A stretch of 64,000 bases of DNA. It comes from Pseudomonas sp. GV085 (GTDB lineage: Bacteria > Pseudomonadota > Gammaproteobacteria > Pseudomonadales > Pseudomonadaceae). Below are positions 16,952-25,167 of the stretch, piece after piece (within the stretch, counting starts at the first letter, position 1; every line of letters starts with the position of its first letter). Both the position numbers and the translations under genes were made by a program. The DNA lies in contig NZ_QAOV01000012.1 of NCBI RefSeq assembly GCF_003050925.1, forward strand, positions 155,538-219,537, read 5' to 3'. A model generated the notes under the pieces. It saw only the letters and a program-made list of their open reading frames with translations, was not told where the DNA came from and did not search any database.

Positions 16952-18760
16952 ATGAGCAAGAAGATTCATGTAACCGACACCATCCTGCGCGATGCTCACC
17001 AATCGCTGCTGGCGACCCGCATGCGCACCGAAGACATGCTGCCGATCTGCGACAAGCTCGACAAAGTCGGCTACTGGTCGCTGGAATGCTGGGGTGGCGC
17101 GACGTTCGACGCCTGCGTACGTTTCCTGAAAGAAGACCCGTGGGAGCGTCTGCGCCAACTGCGCGCCGCGCTGCCTAACACTCGCCTGCAAATGCTGCTG
17201 CGCGGCCAGAACCTGCTGGGCTACCGCCACTACAGCGACGACGTGGTCAAGGCCTTCGTCGCCAAGGCCGCGGTCAACGGCATCGACGTGTTCCGCATCT
17301 TCGACGCCATGAACGATGTGCGTAACCTGCGCGTGGCCATCGAAGCGGTGAAAGCCGCCGGCAAACACGCCCAGGGCACCATCGCCTACACCACCAGCCC
17401 GGTGCACACCATCGAGGCCTTCGTGAACCAGGCCAAGCAAATGGAAGCCATGGGTTGCGACTCGGTGGCGATCAAGGACATGGCCGGCCTGCTGACCCCG
17501 TACGCCACCGGCGAACTGGTCCGGGCATTGAAAGCCGAGCAGTCGCTGCCAGTGTTCATTCACTCCCACGACACCGCTGGCCTGGCTGCGATGTGCCAGC
17601 TCAAGGCGATCGAAAACGGCGCCGACCACATCGACACCGCAATCTCCAGCTTCGCCTGGGGCACCAGCCACCCGGGCACCGAGTCGATGGTCGCAGCCCT
17701 TAAAGGCAGTGAGTTCGACACCGGCCTGAATCTGGAACTGCTGCAAGAAATCGGCCTGTACTTCTACGCCGTACGCAAGAAGTACCACCAGTTCGAAAGC
17801 GAATTCACCGCCGTCGACACCCGTGTTCAAGTCAACCAGGTACCGGGCGGGATGATTTCCAACCTGGCCAACCAGTTGAAAGAGCAGGGCGCACTCAATC
17901 GCATGAGTGAAGTGCTGGCCGAAATCCCGCGGGTTCGTGAAGACCTCGGCTTCCCGCCGCTGGTGACCCCGACTTCGCAGATCGTCGGCACCCAGGCGTT
18001 CTTCAACGTACTGGCCGGCGAGCGCTACAAGACCATCACCAACGAAGTGAAGCTGTACCTGCAAGGCGGCTACGGCAAGGCGCCGGGTACCGTGAACGAA
18101 CAACTGCGTCGCCAGGCCATCGGCAGCGAAGAAGTGATCGACGTTCGCCCGGCCGATCTGCTCAAGCCGGAAATGGCCAAACTGCGTGCCGACATCGGCG
18201 CACTGGCCAAGTCTGAAGAAGACGTGCTGACCTTCGCCATGTTCCCGGACATCGGTCGCAAGTTCCTCGAAGAGCGTGCTGCGGGCACCCTGACACCGGA
18301 AGTGTTGCTGCCGATTCCTGAAGCCGGTGGCGTCGCCTCTGTTGGTGGGGAAGGCGTGCCAACCGAGTTCGTCATCGACGTTCACGGCGAAACCTACCGC
18401 GTCGACATCACCGGTGTTGGCGTCAAGTCTGAAGGCAAGCGTCACTTCTACCTGTCCATCGACGGCATGCCGGAAGAAGTGGTGTTCGAGCCGCTCAACG
18501 AATTCGTCGGTGGTGGTGGCAGCAAGCGCAAGCAAGCCTCTGCTCCGGGCCACGTCAGCACCACCATGCCGGGCAACATCGTCGACGTGCTGGTCAAGGA
18601 GGGCGACACCGTCAAGGCAGGCCAGGCCGTGTTGATCACCGAAGCGATGAAGATGGAAACCGAAGTCCAGGCGGCCATCGCCGGTAAAGTCACCGCCATT
18701 CATGTGGCCAAGGGCGACCGGGTGAACCCGGGCGAGATACTGATCGAGATCGAAGGCTGA
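16952..18760 (+). CDS. pycB: Pyruvate carboxylase subunit B (carboxyltransferase and biotin carrier)
   Basis: 602 residues. HMGL-like carboxyltransferase domain (about 1-270; TDTILRDAHQSLLATRMR holds the metal-binding Asp and catalytic Arg), a conserved carboxylase domain, then a biotinyl domain whose lysine is in EAMKMETE (about K567). It transfers CO2 from biotin to pyruvate; the sequence also resembles the oxaloacetate decarboxylase alpha subunit (OadA), but no membrane beta/gamma subunits are present, so carboxylation is the likely direction. GAGGAA precedes the ATG. It lies 11 nt after pycA in one operon, closed by a terminator. Confidence 0.95.
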   Translation: MSKKIHVTDTILRDAHQSLLATRMRTEDMLPICDKLDKVGYWSLECWGGATFDACVRFLKEDPWERLRQLRAALPNTRLQMLLRGQNLLGYRHYSDDVVKAFVAKAAVNGIDVFRIFDAMNDVRNLRVAIEAVKAAGKHAQGTIAYTTSPVHTIEAFVNQAKQMEAMGCDSVAIKDMAGLLTPYATGELVRALKAEQSLPVFIHSHDTAGLAAMCQLKAIENGADHIDTAISSFAWGTSHPGTESMVAALKGSEFDTGLNLELLQEIGLYFYAVRKKYHQFESEFTAVDTRVQVNQVPGGMISNLANQLKEQGALNRMSEVLAEIPRVREDLGFPPLVTPTSQIVGTQAFFNVLAGERYKTITNEVKLYLQGGYGKAPGTVNEQLRRQAIGSEEVIDVRPADLLKPEMAKLRADIGALAKSEEDVLTFAMFPDIGRKFLEERAAGTLTPEVLLPIPEAGGVASVGGEGVPTEFVIDVHGETYRVDITGVGVKSEGKRHFYLSIDGMPEEVVFEPLNEFVGGGGSKRKQASAPGHVSTTMPGNIVDVLVKEGDTVKAGQAVLITEAMKMETEVQAAIAGKVTAIHVAKGDRVNPGEILIEIEG

Positions 18761-18794
18761 GTTAACAGCCGCGATAACAACGCTTTAAACCTCG

Positions 18795-18820
18795 GGGGGG
18801 CATGTGCTCCCCTTTTTTTT
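18795..18820 (+). terminator. Intrinsic terminator of pycA-pycB
   Basis: Stem GGGGGGC / GCTCCCC (one G-T wobble) with an ATGT loop, followed by eight T. It lies 34 nt past the pycB stop. Confidence 0.85.
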
Positions 18821-18870
18821 CGCGTTGTTAGCCGAGTCGTTTTTATGGCGTCACCACGCATCAAGTGAAC

Positions 18871-19707
18871 TCATCGGTTATGCAAATACGCCTTCCCGTA
18901 GTGACGCTCCATCCTTGCCTGAACCAGCTCCAATCCAATCGACATCACCCAATAAATCACCGCTGCGGTCGTCAGCATCTCGATGTAGCGATAGCTCGAG
19001 CGCCCATACGATTGCGCCAGAAACATCACCTCCCAAACCCCCATCACCGAGATCAGCGACGAGTCTTTGAGCATCGAGATGAATTGGTTGGTGGTTGGCG
19101 GGATGATGGTGCGCATGGCCTGGGGCAAGGTGACTCGCCAGAAGATCACGGTTTCGCGCATGCCCAGGGCCAGGGATGCTTCGCGCTGGCCGTGGGGGAC
19201 GCCGAGGATGCCGGCGCGGAAGATTTCGCTCAGGTACGCGCCGTAGTTCAGCGACAGGGCGATGATGCCGGCGGCGATGGCGCCCGGGACGATGCCGAGT
19301 TGTGGCAGGCCGAGGTAGATCAGCAGGATCTGGATCAGTAGCGGTGTGCCACGAAAGAACGAGGCATAGAAGCTCGCGATTCCGAAGGCCACGGCGCTTT
19401 TCGACAGCCGCGCCAGGGCGGTGATGAAGCCCAGCAGCGAGGAGGTCACGATCGAGCACAGGCACAAGAACAACGTCAGCGCCGCTCCCTGCAAAAAGCC
19501 GCTGGGTGCCAGGTGCAGACCGATCAGGTTCGGCAGTTTGTCGAGGATGATCGAGAACTTCAGGTCGAAGCTCAGGAAGAAGCTGGCGAATAACCCGAAC
19601 ATCGCTGCCCAGGTCAGGAACAGCCGCGTGCGGAAACCGAAGATCCGTTGCAACAGCGACTCAGCCACCGGTTGTGGCGGCTGAGGAGGTTTGGGGAAAG
19701 AAGTCAT
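18871..19707 (-). CDS. Polar amino-acid ABC transporter permease
   Basis: 278 residues. HisM/GlnP-type permease with hydrophobic segments and the EAA-like loop EIFRAGILGVPHGQREASLALGM, which contacts the ATPase. RTIIPPTTNQFISMLKDSSLISVMG is the typical continuation. It overlaps the binding-protein gene by 4 nt (ATGA), fixing the start at 19707 and showing translational coupling. No ATPase gene is in this operon, so one must be supplied from elsewhere. Substrate unknown. Confidence 0.92.
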   Translation of the reverse strand: MTSFPKPPQPPQPVAESLLQRIFGFRTRLFLTWAAMFGLFASFFLSFDLKFSIILDKLPNLIGLHLAPSGFLQGAALTLFLCLCSIVTSSLLGFITALARLSKSAVAFGIASFYASFFRGTPLLIQILLIYLGLPQLGIVPGAIAAGIIALSLNYGAYLSEIFRAGILGVPHGQREASLALGMRETVIFWRVTLPQAMRTIIPPTTNQFISMLKDSSLISVMGVWEVMFLAQSYGRSSYRYIEMLTTAAVIYWVMSIGLELVQARMERHYGKAYLHNR

Positions 19708-20525
19708 TTGCTGATGTCGGCGCCGATCCATTTCTGCGAAAGCTTGCTCAGAGTGCCGTCCTGTTTCAGCTGAGCGAAGACGTCACGCACTTTGGCGTCC
19801 CACTGGGCGTCGCCTTTTTCAATGGCCACCGAGTTCGGCTCCGAGTACAGCGGCTCGCCGGCGAGCTTGAAGCGCTTGTCTTCGGTCAGGCGCGGTTGGG
19901 CGGTGACAAGGTTGGTGAGGATCGCGTCCAGTCGCACGCCAGCGCCCAGGCCGAGGTCCTGGAACGCCACGTTGTCAGTGTCATACGGGGCGATCTGCAC
20001 GTCCTCGAACGGGTACTGCAATTGGGTGTCTTCGGCGCCTTCGATCACCAGGTTTTTGTTCAGGTAGCTTTCATAGCTGGAGGCGCTGGTGAGGCCGACT
20101 TTCTTGCCGCTCAGGTCCTTGGCGCTGTGGATGCTGTCGTCCTTGGCGTTGACCACGATCACCGCTGGCGAGGCGTAGTACTCGACCGGGAAGTCGAAGA
20201 CCTCGGCGCGGGCCTTGCTCGGGGTCATGGAGCAGATGCAGATGTCGTAGCGCCCACTCCAGCGGCCGGCAGCGATCACGTCCCAGGACGGGGTTTCGAG
20301 GCGCAGTTTGACGCCCAGTTTGTCTGCCACGGCCTTGGCCACGTCGACGTCGAAGCCATCGAGCTGGTTCTGATCATTGAGGAACGAGAAGGGTGGATAG
20401 CTTTCCATCAACACGCCCACCAGTTCTTTTTTTTGCTCGACGCGATCCAGCGTGGCGCCGCCAAAGGCTTGGGTGGAGGCAGCCAGAATCGTCAGGCCCA
20501 GGGCCAGGAGTGGTTGGAATTTCAC
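19704..20525 (-). CDS. Amino-acid ABC transporter substrate-binding protein
   Basis: 273 residues, SBP family 3. Signal peptide MKFQPLLALGLTILAASTQA; the mature protein shows the family pattern ESYPPFSFLNDQNQLDGFDVDVAKAVADKLG, GRYDICICSMTPSKARAEVFDFPVEYY (ligand contacts), and VGLTSASSYESYL. The periplasmic receptor feeds the permease encoded directly downstream. The promoter should lie in the 97-nt gap to the divergent homocysteine methyltransferase gene. Confidence 0.92.
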   Translation of the reverse strand: MKFQPLLALGLTILAASTQAFGGATLDRVEQKKELVGVLMESYPPFSFLNDQNQLDGFDVDVAKAVADKLGVKLRLETPSWDVIAAGRWSGRYDICICSMTPSKARAEVFDFPVEYYASPAVIVVNAKDDSIHSAKDLSGKKVGLTSASSYESYLNKNLVIEGAEDTQLQYPFEDVQIAPYDTDNVAFQDLGLGAGVRLDAILTNLVTAQPRLTEDKRFKLAGEPLYSEPNSVAIEKGDAQWDAKVRDVFAQLKQDGTLSKLSQKWIGADISK

Positions 20526-20622
20526 AGTCGATTCCTGATAAAAAAGAGGTTGTCATTAACCGGATGGTGCGTATTAAATAGTTATAAGAACGACTCCGAT
20601 AGTGAGTTATTTTCATAAGCTT

Positions 20623-21537
20623 ATGAGTGAAAGGCATATGGGCGCAGCAAGCACAGTGATTCTGGATGGCGGCATGGGTCGTGAGTTACAGCGCCGAGGC
20701 GCGCCGTTCCGGCAGCCTGAGTGGTCGGCGCTGGCCTTGAGCGAAGCGCCGCAAGCGGTAGAGGCGGTGCACTCGGCTTATATCGAAAGCGGTGCGAACG
20801 TGATCACCAGCAACAGTTACGCGGTGGTGCCGTTTCACATTGGCGAAGAGCGTTTTGCAGCAGAAGGGCAGGCGCTCGCGGCGTTGGCCGGTGAGCTGGC
20901 TCGGCGCGCGGTAGAGGCTTCGGGCAAAGCGGTGCGTGTGGCCGGTTCATTGCCGCCGCTGTTTGGGTCCTATCGCCCGGACCTTTTTGATGCTGGTCGG
21001 GCGACTGAATTGTTGGCGCCGCTGGTGAAGGGTCTGGCACCTCATGTCGATCTGTGGCTGGCAGAAACCCAGAGTTCGATCGTTGAAGCGCGAGCGATCC
21101 ACGCCGGTCTGCCAACGGACGGCAAGCCGTTCTGGCTGTCGTTTACCCTGAAGGATGAGGACACGGACGAAGTGCCGCGCTTGCGTTCGGGCGAGCCGGT
21201 GGCTGAAGCCGCCGCCGTGGCGGCTGAGTTGGGCGTCGAAACGTTGCTGTTCAACTGCAGCCAGCCGGAAGTAATCGGTGCTGCGATTGATGCCGCGCGG
21301 GAAACCTTCGAGCGTTTAGGGGTGAAGATTCACATCGGCGCTTATGCCAATGCCTTCCCGCCGCAACCGAAAGAGGCCACGGCCAATGACGGTCTGGACC
21401 CGTTGCGTGAAGACCTTGATCCGCCGGGTTACTTGCAGTGGGCGGCGGATTGGAAAGAACGCGGCGCCAGTCATTTGGGCGGTTGCTGCGGGATCGGGCC
21501 GGAGCATATTGCGGTGCTTGCCCAGAAACTCGCCTAA
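20623..21537 (+). CDS. Homocysteine S-methyltransferase family protein
   Basis: 304 residues from the ATG at 20623. Barrel enzyme that methylates homocysteine, probably with S-methylmethionine like MmuM. Zinc-binding cysteines appear in LLFNCSQPE and near the end in HLGGCCGIGPEHI. The N-terminus VILDGGMGRELQRRGAPF and ESGANVITSNSY are family hallmarks. The start is uncertain: ATG at 20638 and GTG at 20602 are also in frame, and none has a well-spaced ribosome site. Divergence from an amino-acid ABC transporter hints at a sulfur amino-acid substrate, an inference only. Confidence 0.88.
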   Translation: MSERHMGAASTVILDGGMGRELQRRGAPFRQPEWSALALSEAPQAVEAVHSAYIESGANVITSNSYAVVPFHIGEERFAAEGQALAALAGELARRAVEASGKAVRVAGSLPPLFGSYRPDLFDAGRATELLAPLVKGLAPHVDLWLAETQSSIVEARAIHAGLPTDGKPFWLSFTLKDEDTDEVPRLRSGEPVAEAAAVAAELGVETLLFNCSQPEVIGAAIDAARETFERLGVKIHIGAYANAFPPQPKEATANDGLDPLREDLDPPGYLQWAADWKERGASHLGGCCGIGPEHIAVLAQKLA

Positions 21538-21540
21538 AAG

Positions 21541-21650
21541 CATCGCGGGGCAAGCCATGCTCCTACAGGTTTGGTGGCGTCCACAGATCGTGTGTCCGGC
21601 CCATATCCCGTAGGAGCAAAGCTTGCTCCGGGCGGCGCTCCGACGATAGC
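21541..21650. repeat. Degenerate REP-like region
   Basis: CATGCTCCTACAGG and CCGTAGGAGCAAAGCTTGCTCC are partial, decayed inverted arms of the GGAGC REP family, between convergent stops of the homocysteine methyltransferase and GNAT genes. No other feature is seen here. Confidence 0.5.
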
Positions 21651-21671
21651 GTCCGTCCAGGCGCTACCGAA

Positions 21672-22343
21672 TCAGGTGCGGCACTCCGCCAACGTTTTCA
21701 CCTGCCCCGAATCCGTCTGGTTCTCATCGGATAGCCACCGCTCAAACCCCGCCCCGATCGCTGGCCATTCCGAGTCCAGAATCGAATACCACGCCGTATC
21801 CCGGTTCTGCCCCTTGACCACCATGTGCTGGCGGAACACACCCTCAAAACTGAAGCCCAGTCGTTCGGCTGCGTATTTGGAGCGGGCGTTGGCGTTATTG
21901 CACTTCCACTCCAGGCGACGGTAACCCAGGGCAAAGGATTCCTTGGCCAGCAGGTAAACCGCCTCGGTGCTTTTCGGCGAGCGCTGCATCGGCGCGCCGA
22001 AGGTGACGTGGCCGATTTCGATGCGGCCCTGGGCCGGGACGATGGACATCAGGCTGAGGATGCCCTGGACCTCGCCGCTGGCGCGGTCGATCACACTGAA
22101 GAAATACGGGTCGCTGTTGGCCGCATGGTTGTTCAGCCAGTCGTTGAAGACGCTACGCTCCGGGAAGGGGCCGTAAGGCAGGTAGTCCCACAGCTTCGGG
22201 TCGGCGCCGGGGCCTTGCAGGACTTTGTACAGGCCGTCGCCGTGGCGCGCCGGGTCGAGTTTTTCCAGGCGGATGTAACGCCCTTCGATCAGTTGAGCGG
22301 TGGGTGCCGGGACGCCTTTCCAGTCGGCGAGTGAAATCGACAT
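21672..22343 (-). CDS. GNAT N-acetyltransferase (RimJ/RimL type)
   Basis: 223 residues. The acetyl-CoA fold is seen in VQGILSLMSIVPAQGRIEIGHV, MQRSPKSTEAVYLLAKESFA and LGYRRLEWKCNNANARSKYAAERLGFSFEG, which match RimJ/RimL-type acetyltransferases; WDYLPYGPF is common in this subgroup. The substrate is unknown. It is the third gene of a paiB-GNAT-GNAT operon, 9 nt after the previous stop. Confidence 0.9.
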   Translation of the reverse strand: MSISLADWKGVPAPTAQLIEGRYIRLEKLDPARHGDGLYKVLQGPGADPKLWDYLPYGPFPERSVFNDWLNNHAANSDPYFFSVIDRASGEVQGILSLMSIVPAQGRIEIGHVTFGAPMQRSPKSTEAVYLLAKESFALGYRRLEWKCNNANARSKYAAERLGFSFEGVFRQHMVVKGQNRDTAWYSILDSEWPAIGAGFERWLSDENQTDSGQVKTLAECRT

Positions 22344-22352
22344 GCTGTTCTC

Positions 22353-22799
22353 CTAGATGGCTTTGCGAAACTGGATGAAACCGGGGCGTTCGGCGATGCG
22401 CTCGTAGAGCTGGATCGCGGTGGCGTTGGTTTCGTGGGTCAGCCAGTGGACCTTGTTGCAGCCGTCGGCCTTGGCCGTGGTGTAGACGAATTCGATCAGT
22501 TGCCGGCCGACGCCGGTGCCGCGGGTTTCCGGGGCCACCAGCAAGTCTTGCAGGTAGCAGGCGTTTTCGATGGCCCAGTTCGAACGATGGTAGATGAAAT
22601 GCACCATGCCCACCGCTTTGCCATCAGCCCAGGCGAGGGCGGCGTGGGTTGGCTCGTTCGTATCGAGCATGCGCTGCCAGGTGCTTTGAGTGACGGCCTC
22701 CGGCAATTCGGTGTTGTAGAAGCGCAAGTAGGCTTGCCACAGCGGCAACCAGGCCGCGTAATCACCGGCGGTGACCTGACGAATGTCGATCTGACTCAT
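22353..22799 (-). CDS. GNAT N-acetyltransferase
   Basis: 148 residues, single GNAT domain. Core elements: VGMVHFIYHRS (beta 4), QDLLVAPETRGTGVGRQLIEFV (acetyl-CoA loop RGTGVG) and VHWLTHETNATAIQLYERI. It is similar in size to the spermidine/spermine acetyltransferase PaiA, and lies 10 nt after a paiB-like gene, which fits a paiAB-like pair, but the substrate is not proven by sequence. Confidence 0.9.
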   Translation of the reverse strand: MSQIDIRQVTAGDYAAWLPLWQAYLRFYNTELPEAVTQSTWQRMLDTNEPTHAALAWADGKAVGMVHFIYHRSNWAIENACYLQDLLVAPETRGTGVGRQLIEFVYTTAKADGCNKVHWLTHETNATAIQLYERIAERPGFIQFRKAI

Positions 22800-22809
22800 G
22801 GTGATTTCC

Positions 22810-23433
22810 TTAGCGCATCAATTGGGCGAGGGTTTGGTCGTTGACGTCGGGGCTGGCGGCCAGGCCTTCGCGCACGCCGGCGATGTCGGCGGGGCTGCGG
22901 TTCTGGCTGAGCTTGCGCTTGCCTTCCAGACGGTCGATGGGAATGGCGAAACCGACGATGGCCTTGAGCATGCCGTCGATGTAATCGGCGGGGGCATCGG
23001 CCACTGACCACGGTTGGGCGCGGCCAGCTTCATGACGATCGGTGAGGGTGCTGACGATGTCGAGCAGCCGCCCTCCATCGCTGAAGGTTTCGGCTCGGCC
23101 ATAGGCGTGTACGGCGACGTAGTTCCAGGTTGGCACGACTTTGCCGTGTTCGGCCTTGCTCGGGTAGAAGCCAGGGCTGACGTAGGCGTCGGCACCGGCA
23201 AAAATCAGCAGGGCTTCGGCGCCGTCGCGCAGGTCTTTCCACTGTGGATTGGCTTTGGCCAGATGCCCGTACAACGTGCCGTTCGAGCCTTGTTCGCAAT
23301 GCAGCAGCACCGGTACATGGCTGGCTTGCAGGCCGCTTTCACCGTGGGTCACCAATATGGCGAGACGGGTGGCGAGGATCAGTTCATGCAGTTGGGACAA
23401 CTCTTCGATGGCAAAAGCACGTGGCGTGTACAT
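22810..23433 (-). CDS. PaiB-family FMN-binding protein
   Basis: 207 residues. The N-terminus MYTPRAFAIEELSQLHELI and HVPVLLHCEQGSNGTLYGHLAKANPQW, SPGFYPSKAEHGKVVPTWNY are signatures of the PaiB split-barrel family, annotated as FMN-binding negative transcriptional regulator. The start at 23433 has AAGGAAAA upstream. It leads a three-gene operon and is divergent from a MocR-type regulator with 92 nt between, so that regulator probably controls it. In Bacillus, PaiB is linked to protease and sporulation control; its role in pseudomonads is unclear. Confidence 0.9.
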   Translation of the reverse strand: MYTPRAFAIEELSQLHELILATRLAILVTHGESGLQASHVPVLLHCEQGSNGTLYGHLAKANPQWKDLRDGAEALLIFAGADAYVSPGFYPSKAEHGKVVPTWNYVAVHAYGRAETFSDGGRLLDIVSTLTDRHEAGRAQPWSVADAPADYIDGMLKAIVGFAIPIDRLEGKRKLSQNRSPADIAGVREGLAASPDVNDQTLAQLMR

Positions 23434-23525
23434 GGAGATATTTTCCTTGGCGAATGTCTGCATCCTAGGCAGGCTATTGGTCTGTTGTAAGAGCCATTAA
23501 TGACCAATTTCATAGGTCCATTGTG

Positions 23526-25079
23526 ATGACTAGCGAACCACTGTCCTTGACCTTCAACCCGGCGGGTATCGAGCTTGATCGTCGCCAGGGGCTGAGTCGG
23601 CAGCTCTATCAGGCATTACGGATGCGGGTGCTCGACGGGCGACTGGCCAGCGGCACGCGTCTGCCGGCCAGTCGGGATCTGGCTGCCGCGCTGGCGATTT
23701 CCCGCAACAGCGTCGTGCGCGCCTACGATCAGCTTTACGCTGAAGGGTTTATCGAGGGGCGGGTAGGCGACGGGACTTACGTCGCGCAATTACCCCAGGC
23801 AACCTTGCCGGCAAAAAAACTATCCACAAAAGTATCCACAGGGTTTTCAACAGGCTTACCCACAGCTTTATCCACAAATTGGCTTGATTTACCTGTGGAT
23901 TCATCCAGCAAAGTTACCCACAGGGACGCCTTGTCCCGCGTTGAAAAGAACCATTTACCCATGCCGCCCAGTGGTCCGCCCAGGGCTTTTCGGGTCGGTG
24001 TTCCGGCGTTCGATCTGTTTCCGTTCGAGGTCTGGGCCAAGCTGAATGCGGCTTTCTGGCGCAAACCGGATTTGCAGCAACTGTGCTACGGCGACCCGGC
24101 AGGCGATGCGCGCTTGCGGGGGATGATCGCGGCGTATCTACGCAGCTCGCGGGGCATGCAGTGCACGGCTGAACAAATTGTGATCACCAGTGGCGCACAG
24201 CAGGGAATCAGCCTTTGTGCACAGCTGCTGGTGGAGCCCGGTGACGGGGTGGCGATTGAAAATCCGGGATATCGGGCGGCCGGTCATGCATTCGCCGTTG
24301 CAGGTGCCCGGCTGCATGGGGTGGCGGTGGATAGTGAGGGTATCGACTGCGGTGAATTGGCACAGCTGGGCGATTGCCGTCTGACCTACGTCACCCCGTC
24401 CCATCAGTACCCCACCGGGGTGGTGATGAGCCTGGCTCGTCGTCTGGAGTTGCTGGCCTGGGCCGAACGCACGCAGGGCTGGATCGTCGAGGATGATTAC
24501 GACGGCGAGTACCGCTACAGCGGTGCGCCACTGGCACCTTTGGCAGCACTGGATCGGCATGGCCGGGTGCTCTACGTCGGCACGTTCGGCAAAGTGGCGT
24601 TTCCGGCGTTGCGCCTGGGTTACCTGGTGTTGCCGACGGGGCTGGTACAGGCATTTGCCCAGCGTCGGGCGGTGGACGTACGGCATTCCGAGGTCAGTAC
24701 CCAGGCCGTAATGGCCGAGTTCATGGCGGCCGGGCATTTCCAGCGGCATATCCGCCGCATGCGGCGTGCGGCGCTGAGCCGGCGTAATGCGTTGCTCAGC
24801 GGCTGGCCGGGGGGCATTCCCGGTGTCGGCCAGTTGCCCACGGTCGCCGCCGGGTTGCACATGACAGTGTCGGTCGACAGCATTGAGCGAGAACAGGTGT
24901 TGATTGAATTGGCACGTAGCGTCGATGTCGAGATCAATGGCTTGAGTGGCTATTGGCTGCCCGAGTCCACGATCCCGATGGATCAGCGTGCCGGGTTGGT
25001 TCTGGGGTTTGCAGCAGTGCCGGAAAAGGCTATCGAAGCTGCGTTGGAGCGGCTACGGACGGTCTGGCGTTGTCTTTGA
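23526..25079 (+). CDS. MocR/PdxR-type regulator (GntR DNA-binding plus aminotransferase-like domain)
   Basis: 517 residues. GntR winged helix (about 15-85; GTRLPASRDLAAALAISRNS), a linker, then a fold-type I aminotransferase domain (about 155-515). The PLP lysine is in GTFGKVAFPALRLGYLV; VEDDYDGEYRY holds the PLP-ring Asp. The linker, residues 99-133, is unusual: repeats of a four-residue unit ending ST or PT, encoded by a 12-bp tandem array of DnaA-box-like words with rare codons (CTA, TTA). It is divergent from the paiB-GNAT-GNAT operon, its likely target. The ATG at 23526 is preceded by an overlapping GTG. Confidence 0.93.
   Translation: MTSEPLSLTFNPAGIELDRRQGLSRQLYQALRMRVLDGRLASGTRLPASRDLAAALAISRNSVVRAYDQLYAEGFIEGRVGDGTYVAQLPQATLPAKKLSTKVSTGFSTGLPTALSTNWLDLPVDSSSKVTHRDALSRVEKNHLPMPPSGPPRAFRVGVPAFDLFPFEVWAKLNAAFWRKPDLQQLCYGDPAGDARLRGMIAAYLRSSRGMQCTAEQIVITSGAQQGISLCAQLLVEPGDGVAIENPGYRAAGHAFAVAGARLHGVAVDSEGIDCGELAQLGDCRLTYVTPSHQYPTGVVMSLARRLELLAWAERTQGWIVEDDYDGEYRYSGAPLAPLAALDRHGRVLYVGTFGKVAFPALRLGYLVLPTGLVQAFAQRRAVDVRHSEVSTQAVMAEFMAAGHFQRHIRRMRRAALSRRNALLSGWPGGIPGVGQLPTVAAGLHMTVSVDSIEREQVLIELARSVDVEINGLSGYWLPESTIPMDQRAGLVLGFAAVPEKAIEAALERLRTVWRCL
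23820..23922. repeat. Cluster of DnaA-box-like 9-mers, 12-bp period, inside the MocR gene
   Basis: Plus-strand 9-mers begin at 23820 (CTATCCACA), 23832 (GTATCCACA), 23844 (TTTTCAACA), 23856 (TTACCCACA) and 23868 (TTATCCACA, perfect), exactly 12 bp apart. A minus-strand match GAATCCACA is at 23894-23902, and TTACCCACA recurs at 23914-23922 in another reading frame. Consensus used: TTATNCACA. A DnaA-binding or titration role is inferred; the repeat itself is seen directly. Confidence 0.7.
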
Positions 25080-25167
25080 AACGAGCGCGTCGGGTCGCTG
25101 ATGTGCCGCAGGCAAAAACAAACCTGCGCGAGCGCAGGTCCTGGTGACGGCGGGAGCGAAGCGGGTA

